This document shows positions 1 to 5,492 of a DNA stretch of 8,969 nucleotides, in pieces. Below the pieces are notes generated by a model that did not search any database, had not been told where the DNA came from, and saw nothing but the letters and a program-made list of their open reading frames with translations. Every line of letters begins with the position of its first letter. The first letter of the stretch is position 1. Source of the DNA: Candidatus Latescibacteria bacterium 4484_181 (GTDB lineage Bacteria; Latescibacterota; MVCY01); contig MVCY01000042.1 in assembly GCA_002049985.1 (NCBI GenBank), forward strand, positions 1 through 8,969, given 5' to 3'. Made by a program: the position numbers and the translations under genes.

Positions 1-1380
1 CTGCTGGACACCTCGGTCGAATATGTGGTCTCCTACTTCGGGGTCACCAGGGCCGGGGGCGTCGTTGTCCCTTTGAACTGCTCCCTGGACCTCGAGGCCC
101 TGAGGGTGATCCTGAACGACTGCGAACCTGTGGTCCTGATAACCCATGGGTCGAAAGAAAGGCTCCTCTCCAGGGTGATCACTGCCGTCCCCTCGGTAAG
201 ATGCATCTTTTGTGCCGGCAGAATGGTCCCTCCGACCCTGTCAGGCAAAAAGGTCATACCCTTAGCCTCACTCCTTGAGGGGAGGGAAAGCATCGCGCTT
301 AAACGGCGGGGCAGTGATCTTGAAAGCAGAGTAAAGGAGACCGATCTGGCCTGTATCGTCTACACCTCCGGCAGCACGGGCAGGCCTAAAGGCGTGATGT
401 TAAGCCACCGGAACCCGGTATCCAACGCAGGCTCTGTGGTGGAGTACCTGAGGCTTACCGGGGAGGACTCCACGGTGGTGGTGCTTCCGCTCTATTACTC
501 CTCGGGCATCTCCCAGATGCTGTCCCATATAAAGGTCGGCGGAAAGATGGTGCTGACCAGCGAGCCGATATTCCCTAACCTCATCTGGCGGTTGATTCAG
601 GATGAAGGCATCACAGGCCTCTCAGGTGTGCCCACCACCTTCTCCATGCTGCTTTTGGCCTCCAGATTGGGTGATTATGATCTGAGAAGCCTCAGATATA
701 TCATGGCTGCAGGGGCTCGCATGCCGCCGGAGACGGTGAGAAGGCTTCTGACCGTGTTCCCCTGGATAGAGGTTTATCTCTGCTATGGGCTAACCGAGGC
801 CTCTCCAAGGGTCACCTATCTGGATCCGAAAGATGTGTTGCGGAAGATAGACTCCGTTGGCAGAGCAATACCCGGGGTGGAGGTGAGTCTCCTTGATGAA
901 GACGGCCGGGAGGTGAAGCCTGGCGAGGTGGGAGAGATCGTGGTGAAGGGGCCGAATGTAATGATGGGGTACTGGGGCAGGCCTAAGGAGACGGCCCAGG
1001 TCTTGAGGCCCGAAGGGTTGCATACAGGGGATCTGGCCACAGTTGACCAGGAGGGTTACATATACATCTTAGGCCGCAAGTCGGAGGTGATCAAGAAGGG
1101 TGGGGAGAAGGTGATCCCCGGGGAGATAGAGCAGGTTCTGTTAAGGCATCCTGACGTTCAGGACTGTGCTGTGGTTGGTGTGCCGGACGAGGTGTGGAGT
1201 GAGGTGCCAAAAGCGTTTGTGGTGTTGAAAGATGGCTGTTCAGCCACCGAGACCCAGGTGTTGGAGTATTGCTATTCCCACCTGGGGCCTTTCAAGGTGC
1301 CTCACCAGATCGAGTTCTCTTCCAGTCTCCCTAAGACATGGTCAGGTAAGGTGAGAAAAGCTGTTTTGTGCGATTCTTAA
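1..1380 (+). CDS. AMP-forming acyl ligase (acyl-CoA or acyl-ACP synthetase, ANL superfamily), 5' partial
   Basis: The enzyme activates a carboxylic acid as acyl-adenylate and passes it to a thiol (CoA or a carrier protein) in the cytoplasm. The frame is open from base 1, so roughly the first 50 residues of a normal ligase lie outside; the GTG at 25 is internal. Visible ANL motifs: the A3 phosphate loop YTSGSTGRPKGVMLSH (361-408), A5 YGLTEA (784-801), A7 TGD (1024-1032) followed by GYIYILGRKSEVIKKGGEKV (A8 hinge region), and A10 LPKTWSGKVRK with the catalytic lysine codon at 1348-1350. All core motifs are intact, so it should be active. Substrate is not readable from sequence; the style is that of medium/long-chain fatty acid or aryl ligases. 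A free-standing ACP at 8153 could be the acceptor, but that is inference. It could belong to an operon upstream of the peptide genes, which begin 69 bases after its stop. Confidence 0.93.
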   Translation: MLDTSVEYVVSYFGVTRAGGVVVPLNCSLDLEALRVILNDCEPVVLITHGSKERLLSRVITAVPSVRCIFCAGRMVPPTLSGKKVIPLASLLEGRESIALKRRGSDLESRVKETDLACIVYTSGSTGRPKGVMLSHRNPVSNAGSVVEYLRLTGEDSTVVVLPLYYSSGISQMLSHIKVGGKMVLTSEPIFPNLIWRLIQDEGITGLSGVPTTFSMLLLASRLGDYDLRSLRYIMAAGARMPPETVRRLLTVFPWIEVYLCYGLTEASPRVTYLDPKDVLRKIDSVGRAIPGVEVSLLDEDGREVKPGEVGEIVVKGPNVMMGYWGRPKETAQVLRPEGLHTGDLATVDQEGYIYILGRKSEVIKKGGEKVIPGEIEQVLLRHPDVQDCAVVGVPDEVWSEVPKAFVVLKDGCSATETQVLEYCYSHLGPFKVPHQIEFSSSLPKTWSGKVRKAVLCDS

Positions 1381-1396
1381 TCTTCAATGCCCTCTA

Positions 1397-1412
1397 AGGT
1401 TAGTCCTAACCT
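1397..1412 (+). other. Short inverted repeat after the acyl ligase gene
   Basis: AGGTTAG (1397-1403) and CTAACCT (1406-1412) are exact reverse complements separated by two bases, giving at most a 6-bp stem with a tetraloop. It lies between the ligase stop and the first peptide gene. No T-run follows, so it is not a convincing intrinsic terminator; it may be an operator or a weak mRNA hairpin. Overlapping alternative pairings exist (CCTAA at 1405 with TTAGG at 1428). Confidence 0.35.
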
Positions 1413-1448
1413 AGGATTGCCAAGGGCTTAGGAAAGGGGGTGAAAAGG

Positions 1449-1601
1449 ATGTCTCGGAAACATAGCCTGTCCCCAGATATGCGGGTCAGAGCTGAAGATT
1501 GGATATTAGAAGAGCTTGATTTTAAAGACTTGCAAGACGTAGGGGAACTGCTCTACCCCTTACAATGGCATTGTGCTGGCGGTATTTGCGGTTGTTGCTG
1601 A
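1449..1601 (+). CDS. Cys-rich RiPP precursor peptide 1 (50 aa)
   Basis: A small gene starting ATG at 1449 and ending TGA at 1599-1601, and the first of three paralogues. The peptide begins MSRKHSLSPD, continues with the leader-like stretch EDWILEELDFKDLQ (residues 16-29) and ends LLYPLQWHC (34-42) then AGGICGCC. The four cysteines are C42, C47, C49 and C50, spaced C-x4-C-x-C-C. A G-rich Shine-Dalgarno (GGGGGTG, 1436-1442) sits six bases upstream; an in-frame GTG at 1440 lies inside it and is less likely as start. Charge pattern, Cys/Gly-rich C-terminus, paralogue conservation and the radical SAM/SPASM gene downstream all point to a RiPP precursor with N-terminal leader and C-terminal core. 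The cleavage point is unknown; it could lie around LLYPLQW. I do not recognise the family. It is too short to be picked up by usual ORF length cut-offs. Confidence 0.85.
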   Translation: MSRKHSLSPDMRVRAEDWILEELDFKDLQDVGELLYPLQWHCAGGICGCC

Positions 1602-1700
1602 TGATAGCCGTTTGTGGGGGTGGTAGACAACGTTAACCTTAATAATAGGTTGTACATGGGTTCAACAGTCCGTGTAATACTTCCATACAGAACAAGCCCT

Positions 1701-1743
1701 TGGCAGTTTTAGGCTAAAAATGACAGGAGAGGAGGTGAGAAGG
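1701..1743 (+). promoter_or_regulatory. Conserved 5' leader and ribosome binding site of precursor 2
   Basis: This 43-base stretch (TGGCAGTTTTAGGC, then AAAAATGACAGGAGAGGAGG) is closely matched by 2124-2165 before precursor 3. It contains a strong Shine-Dalgarno GGAGG about seven bases before ATG 1744. An in-frame ATG at 1720 exists in both copies, but the residues it would add differ (TGEEVRR against TERRWRR) because of compensating indels, and no ribosome site precedes it. That argues for the 1744 start and for conservation as untranslated leader. Confidence 0.6.
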
Positions 1744-1941
1744 ATGTCTCAAAAGGATAGAGCGTCCCCAGACGTGCAGGTTAGAGCTCAAGATTGGGTA
1801 CTGGAAGAACTTAATCTTAAGGACTTGCAGCAAGATTGGGTACTGGAAGAACTTAATCTTAAGGACTTGCAGGATATCGATGAACTGCTTTACCCACTGC
1901 AATGGCATTGCGCCGGCGTGGGTTGTGGTTGTGGTTGTTGA
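1744..1941 (+). CDS. Cys-rich RiPP precursor peptide 2 with duplicated leader segment (65 aa)
   Basis: The second paralogue starts MSQKDRASPD at ATG 1744 and ends in TGA at 1939-1941. Residues 16-29 (QDWVLEELNLKDLQ) are repeated exactly as residues 30-43, encoded by an exact 42-bp tandem repeat. It then follows the family pattern: DELLYPLQWHC and a tail AGVGCGCGC with cysteines C56, C61, C63 and C65. The tail differs from its siblings by having CGCGC where they have CGCC, and it is one residue longer there. Function is inferred as substrate of the radical SAM/SPASM enzyme at 2454, with the duplicated acidic helix being the likely recognition element. The start was chosen from the GGAGG site at about 1731-1735 and the match of MSQKD with precursor 3; the longer in-frame ATG at 1720 would translate the ribosome binding site. 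Confidence 0.85.
   Translation: MSQKDRASPDVQVRAQDWVLEELNLKDLQQDWVLEELNLKDLQDIDELLYPLQWHCAGVGCGCGC
1789..1872 (+). repeat. Exact 42-bp tandem duplication inside precursor 2
   Basis: Bases 1789-1830 and 1831-1872 are identical (unit begins CAAGATTGGGTACTGG). The unit is 14 codons, so the frame is kept. Siblings have a single copy at the equivalent place (ED W I/A ... LQ). Perfect identity implies a recent event, or a collapse/expansion error in assembly. Confidence 0.95.
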
Positions 1942-1982
1942 TAACTATTACTGGCTACTCATCGAGATCCTCCATAAGGTAA

Positions 1983-2037
1983 GGATTCCGGACGATGGGA
2001 CGTGGGGGTGATTCACGAACTCACCCGCACGGAATCC
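1983..2037 (+). other. Composite hairpin between precursors 2 and 3
   Basis: An outer 7-bp stem (GGATTCC 1983-1989 with GGAATCC 2031-2037) encloses an inner 10-position stem (2002-2011 with 2021-2030; nine pairs and one G-G mismatch at 2005/2027) and a nine-base loop (2012-2020). The 3' strands of the two stems are contiguous; the 5' strands are separated by a 12-base bulge (1990-2001). No T-run follows, so it is not a typical Rho-independent terminator. It may be an mRNA stability/processing element or a remnant of a small mobile repeat. It fills much of the 224-base gap between the two peptide genes. Confidence 0.55.
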
Positions 2038-2076
2038 ACATGAACACTTAGCTGAGGAGCGAAGTCCTGCTGTCTG

Positions 2077-2090
2077 AAATGACGTCATTT
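2077..2090. promoter_or_regulatory. Perfect 14-bp palindrome, candidate operator
   Basis: AAATGACGTCATTT is its own reverse complement, and it is followed immediately by the palindromic hexamer GTTAAC. It lies 75 bases upstream of the start of precursor 3. A gapless perfect palindrome of this length is typical of dimeric transcription-factor sites, but I see no second copy before the other peptide genes and no regulator gene in the window. Confidence 0.35.
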
Positions 2091-2123
2091 GTTAACAGTT
2101 TCCCCTACCTGAGTGATCAGGCG

Positions 2124-2165
2124 TGGCAGTTCAGGCCAAAAATGACAGAGAGGAGGTGGAGAAGG
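2124..2165 (+). promoter_or_regulatory. Conserved 5' leader and ribosome binding site of precursor 3
   Basis: It matches 1701-1743 upstream of precursor 2 (TGGCAGTT, AGGC, AAAAATGACAG, GAGAGGAGGTG) with small indels, one of which moves the spacing of the Shine-Dalgarno by one base. GGAGG at 2152-2156 precedes ATG 2166 by nine bases. The match extends beyond the coding region, so the whole unit (leader plus gene) was duplicated. Confidence 0.6.
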
Positions 2166-2318
2166 ATGTCTCAAAAGGATAAGTTGCCCCAAAAGCTACA
2201 GGTCAAGACTGAAGATTGGGCCCCGGAGGAGCTCAATTTTAGAGAACTCCAGGAGATAGGCGACCTACTTTATCCGTTGCAATGGCATTGTGGCGGCTAT
2301 AACTGTGGTTGCTGCTAA
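2166..2318 (+). CDS. Cys-rich RiPP precursor peptide 3 (50 aa)
   Basis: The third paralogue starts MSQKDKLPQK at ATG 2166 and ends in TAA at 2316-2318. It contains EDWAPEELNFRELQ (residues 16-29), LLYPLQWHC (34-42) and tail GGYNCGCC, with C42, C47, C49 and C50 spaced as in precursor 1. The leader differs by a proline (DWAPEEL), which would kink the helix that the siblings carry. The WHC then G-G/A-G then CGC frame is the invariant part, while residues 43-46 vary, as expected for a core under diversifying change. It is the precursor nearest to the maturase gene, 135 bases upstream. An ATG at 2079 is in frame but would give an unrelated extension through the palindrome and ribosome site. Confidence 0.85.
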   Translation: MSQKDKLPQKLQVKTEDWAPEELNFRELQEIGDLLYPLQWHCGGYNCGCC

Positions 2319-2438
2319 TGACTATATGCAGGTAATTAAGAGTGCCCAGAACACCTATATCAGGCAAGCAGGGTCTCTTAGTCTAAACGTTGTTCCAAGG
2401 GTCAGATTCAGGAGCCGCCAGAAACAACAGATGGTCAC

Positions 2439-2445
2439 GAGGAGG
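2439..2445 (+). promoter_or_regulatory. Ribosome binding site fixing the GTG start of the radical SAM gene
   Basis: GAGGAGG lies eight bases before GTG 2454. No in-frame ATG with comparable spacing exists, so the GTG is the likely start. Confidence 0.75.
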
Positions 2446-2453
2446 TATTTATA

Positions 2454-3923
2454 GTGGACTTTAAAAAAGAAATAAGGATTATTGAAGGTGAAGGCAAGAC
2501 AAGCGTCATATTCCACCATCCATCTCTTACTTTATTTGCAGTAGACAATAAGACTGCCAATGCTCTAAGAATGTATATTAGGGGGGAGTCTTTGTTATCT
2601 ATTGCCAATCAATTCAACACTTCCAAAGATAGTGTATGTTCCTTAATTTCACGAATTAAAGAGGTGACCTATAGGAGTGACAAGCCTCTTATTTGGGTCA
2701 AAAGAGATGAAGACCGAACCCTCGGCAGATTGATCTTGATGAATACCGATTGCAATCTTCGGTGTAAATACTGTTATGCAACTCACGGGAGTTATGGATT
2801 AAAGCGCTTAGTGATGAATAAGGAAAGTACTGTAGCAATCTTGGAGCAGGCATATTCTTATTACTCACAAATCAATGACATTATGTTTTTCGGGGGAGAA
2901 CCTCTGTTAGACGTGGATAGCATTGAAGCTGCATGTAAATACACCAACGATCTTTTAATCACCCATAGGATAAATAGACTGCCAAATTTCAGCATAATTA
3001 CGAACTTAACTACCCTTTCTTCTAAATTTATAGAATTGGTTAATGAGTATAAGATTAGTATTACAGCAAGCTTAGACGGCCCAGCATATATCAATGACCA
3101 ACAACGAATTTACCCAAATGGACAAGGGACTTTTTCTACAGTTGCCCGAAATATTCGGAAGCTTAAGGAAAAGACCGGACAGCCAGCAGCAATAGAAGCC
3201 ACTTACACTCGCAACCATGTTGATAACAACTATGATTATGAAAAGCTAAGCAAATTCTTCCTTGAGGAATTTGGTATTCCATGCTCTTTTATCTCTCCTG
3301 TCATCATAGCTCCTGAACATTCCCTTAGTATTCTATCCTCTAAAGACCTTTATTCTTTTCGAGTTAATACCATATGTCGAACGATAAGAACTCTTGCAAG
3401 TGATAAACGGCCTGACCGAATAGAGATCCTGAGTTTCAGTCCTATATTGGCATTGGTTAATAAGTCTTCTGCTGATTATCACTGCCCTGCTGGACTGGAC
3501 ACGATATCCATAACCCCAAATGGTAATATTTACCCTTGTTATCGTTTCATATGGGAAGATAGCCCTTTTTATATGGGTAACATTTTTAATCCCGGCGAGG
3601 GGTTCGGAAGCCCTCGGTTTATAGAAATACGAGAGCGGTTTTTGAAAAATAGAAAGAGCTATGATCCCGCATGTCAAGATTGTTGGCTACGACATTTGTG
3701 CAAGGCATGCCTAGCAGAAGCTTATGAATTGAAAAGGGATATTCGTCCTTGCAGTCCCGGGCACTGCTCATCACAGCAAACTCTGATAGAAAGTCTTTTG
3801 ACAACGATAGGTGATATACGAATGAATCAAGATAAATGGCAAAAATTCCTTGTAAATACTCGTAAAGTTGCTGATGAGGTCTTTGAGATCACCACTTTCA
3901 AAAAGACAAAATGTCCCAAATGA
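2454..3923 (+). CDS. Radical SAM/SPASM peptide maturase with N-terminal PqqD/RRE-like segment
   Basis: A 489-residue protein with a GTG start. Residues 5-72 (RIIEGEG..., LFAVDNKTANALRMYIRG, then two predicted helices) resemble the PqqD/RiPP-recognition fold that binds leader peptides. The radical SAM cluster motif is C100-NLR-C104-KY-C107, and FFGGEP (145-150) is the SAM-contacting GGE motif; SLDGP (206-210) with an NG.GTF segment is typical of SPASM peptide maturases. The C-terminal SPASM region supplies C344, C362, C407, C410, C416, C419, C433 and C438, enough for two auxiliary 4Fe-4S clusters. By family knowledge it would form a radical-generated crosslink, such as a Cys thioether, on the precursors at 1449-2318. 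Which bond is made cannot be read from sequence; the four core cysteines make sactipeptide- or ranthipeptide-like thioethers plausible. Base composition is clearly AT-richer than the flanks. Its stop overlaps the next gene. Confidence 0.93.
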   Translation: MDFKKEIRIIEGEGKTSVIFHHPSLTLFAVDNKTANALRMYIRGESLLSIANQFNTSKDSVCSLISRIKEVTYRSDKPLIWVKRDEDRTLGRLILMNTDCNLRCKYCYATHGSYGLKRLVMNKESTVAILEQAYSYYSQINDIMFFGGEPLLDVDSIEAACKYTNDLLITHRINRLPNFSIITNLTTLSSKFIELVNEYKISITASLDGPAYINDQQRIYPNGQGTFSTVARNIRKLKEKTGQPAAIEATYTRNHVDNNYDYEKLSKFFLEEFGIPCSFISPVIIAPEHSLSILSSKDLYSFRVNTICRTIRTLASDKRPDRIEILSFSPILALVNKSSADYHCPAGLDTISITPNGNIYPCYRFIWEDSPFYMGNIFNPGEGFGSPRFIEIRERFLKNRKSYDPACQDCWLRHLCKACLAEAYELKRDIRPCSPGHCSSQQTLIESLLTTIGDIRMNQDKWQKFLVNTRKVADEVFEITTFKKTKCPK

Positions 3924-4537
3924 AGAGTGAATGCGTTAATGATTGGTCAATCTCTCTTGGAAACACAACATACGAAATCGTCTTCACGTTACAACAGTTT
4001 CAAGAAGCGATTGAACATCTGACTCATGCGCAAGGCCTTGAACAAGTTGCTTTTTGTTTGGCCAAGACAAGGAAACGATCTAATGAAGTAGGCTTTCTGA
4101 TACAATCTGTATTACCCGTGCCTTCGGATGCTATACTCGTACAGAAAGATTATCTTGTACTTATTGATCCTCGATTCATTATCTATGTTATTAAGAGTTG
4201 CAAACGGTTGAATTCTTCACTAATACTTATGCACAGTCATCTACGAAAAGCTACGATGCACAGCTATTCACAGGGAGACGACGAAGCGGAAAGGAGAATA
4301 TTTACCAAGGTAAGGGAGCGGATACCCGAGCAAGAGCATGCCAGCGTTTTGTTGGATGGACCTTATCTACTTTCGCGGGTATGGAGTAAGAATGAGGCAG
4401 AGCCTATCCCTGTTGACACTATTGCGGTAGTTACTAAGAGCACCAATGGCCGTCGCTCTGTAGTCAAGCTCCCCAAGATAACTAATAAGTTTGAGTATGA
4501 TTCAATAAATAAATTGTTCAAACAGATGCAGGAGTGA
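3911..4537 (+). CDS. JAMM/JAB (MPN+) family metalloprotease, putative leader peptidase
   Basis: A 208-residue cytoplasmic protein with no signal peptide. It carries a JAMM zinc signature: H108-S-H110, then S120-QG-D123 (HSHLRKATMHSYSQGD), with a candidate catalytic glutamate E44 in LEQVAFCLA, the arrangement of Prok-JAB domains such as those associated with ThiF/E1 enzymes. The HxH to Ser/Asp spacing is two or three residues longer than in the classic JAMM motif, and the proline usual after the second His is replaced by Leu. Such enzymes cleave isopeptide or peptide bonds next to small protein tags, or release cysteine from thiocarboxylate carriers. Here it overlaps the maturase by 13 bases from ATG 3911; ATG 3920 would give an ATGA overlap instead. 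It lies in front of the exporter, so it is translationally coupled into the peptide operon. No ubiquitin-like protein, E1 or E2 is visible. Removal of the RiPP leader is the best inference, not proven. Confidence 0.82.
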   Translation: MSQMKSECVNDWSISLGNTTYEIVFTLQQFQEAIEHLTHAQGLEQVAFCLAKTRKRSNEVGFLIQSVLPVPSDAILVQKDYLVLIDPRFIIYVIKSCKRLNSSLILMHSHLRKATMHSYSQGDDEAERRIFTKVRERIPEQEHASVLLDGPYLLSRVWSKNEAEPIPVDTIAVVTKSTNGRRSVVKLPKITNKFEYDSINKLFKQMQE

Positions 4538-4541
4538 ATTC

Positions 4542-5492
4542 ATGGAGCCGTTAGTTTCAATTCAAAAGGTGAGCAAGATCTTTAAGACGCGAGCAAATAA
4601 AGAAATAATAGCAGTTAATAAGGTGAGTTTCCAGATTAAAAAAGGCGAAATCTTCGGGCTCCTTGGTCCAAATGGAGCGGGGAAGACCACTATTGTCAAG
4701 ATGATATGCGGCCTAATACGCCCATCCGGAGGTAAGATCTTTGTTAACGGACATGATTCTCTCCAAACCAAGCGGGTCCACAAGCAGATAGGTGTTGTAT
4801 TGGAAGGTAACAGAAACCTTGAGTGGCGGCTCTCTGCAAGAGAGAATTTGGCATACTTCGGCAATCTTCACTTCCTTTATGGTAAGGGGCTGAAAAAACG
4901 GATAGATGATTTACTTGAATTCCTTGATCTAAAGCAGCAACAACATAACCTAGTGGGAACTTTGTCCCGTGGGATGCAACAAAAGGTTGCCATTGGAGTG
5001 GCCATGTTAGCCGATCCCCCGGTACTTCTTTTAGACGAACCAATATTAGGATTAGATGTGGAATCCTTTCGTCTGATCAAGAACCGGATCAAAGAACTCT
5101 CCCACAAGTTCGGCAAGAGCGTTCTGTTAACAACCCACCAGATGAATGTGGCACAAGAACTGTGTGATCGAATAGCTATAATTAAGGAAGGGAAGACAGT
5201 CGTAGAAGATAGAGTGGCAGGTCTGATAGACCGCTTCTCTACGCCCCACTATAAAGTTTGCTTAGACAATCAGGGGATGAATCCTAATGACCGGGAGAAA
5301 TTAATGCGATTGCCCAAGACAAGATTTGTAGAACAGGATGGTGGTTCCACCACCATAATCGTTGAGGATGAAGAGGCGCTCTGGACTGTTTTGAAGCTGT
5401 TAGCAACCACTCGGGCTTCAAATATTCTTTTCGTACGAAAGGACAATCCAAGTTTGGAGAATATATTCCTTAAGATCATCAGGGAGGACTAA
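4542..5492 (+). CDS. ABC transporter ATP-binding protein (ABC-2 exporter type)
   Basis: A 316-residue ATPase that would drive export through the permease encoded next. Walker A GPNGAGKT is at 42-49, the signature LSRGM at 141-145, Walker B VLLLDE at 161-166 and the switch histidine H199 in TTHQM. The usual Q-loop glutamine region reads IGVVLEGNRNLEWRL (83-97), with Glu where Gln is common, a variant I associate with this ABC-2 subgroup. About 90 residues follow the nucleotide-binding domain and end in LENIFLKII, typical of drug/antibiotic exporters. GGAG at 4531-4534 precedes ATG 4542, four bases after the JAMM stop. There is no C39 peptidase domain, so it cannot cleave a leader itself. Likely cargo is the mature peptide or peptide-self-immunity, by position. 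Confidence 0.93.
   Translation: MEPLVSIQKVSKIFKTRANKEIIAVNKVSFQIKKGEIFGLLGPNGAGKTTIVKMICGLIRPSGGKIFVNGHDSLQTKRVHKQIGVVLEGNRNLEWRLSARENLAYFGNLHFLYGKGLKKRIDDLLEFLDLKQQQHNLVGTLSRGMQQKVAIGVAMLADPPVLLLDEPILGLDVESFRLIKNRIKELSHKFGKSVLLTTHQMNVAQELCDRIAIIKEGKTVVEDRVAGLIDRFSTPHYKVCLDNQGMNPNDREKLMRLPKTRFVEQDGGSTTIIVEDEEALWTVLKLLATTRASNILFVRKDNPSLENIFLKIIRED

Noticed and set aside
1650..1678. Possible sigma-70-like promoter before precursor 2 (TTGTAC, 17 bases, TGTAAT)
   Set aside because: The -35 hexamer matches consensus at only three positions, and alternative spacings are equally plausible. The host's promoter code is unknown, so I do not list it as a feature.
1720..1743. Upstream in-frame ATG start for precursor 2 (and the equivalent ATG 2142 and ATG 2079 for precursor 3)
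   Set aside because: The extension would translate the Shine-Dalgarno region, its residues are not conserved between copies, and no ribosome site precedes it.
1714..1908. Antisense open frame with internal repeat across precursor 2
   Set aside because: It is the shadow of the 42-bp tandem repeat on the other strand, with no ribosome site or family resemblance.
1449..2318. Three peptide genes as a CRISPR array or simple repeat array
   Set aside because: Units are diverged, of unequal length and coding, with conservation following codons and protein motifs rather than identical short repeats.
1449..2318. Precursors as ubiquitin-like partners of the JAMM enzyme
   Set aside because: The peptides are only 50-65 residues, end in Cys-rich tails rather than a diglycine terminus, and have no beta-grasp pattern.
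2389..2428. GTTGTT / AACAAC inverted repeat before the maturase gene
   Set aside because: Only six A/T-rich pairs with a 28-base loop; expected by chance.
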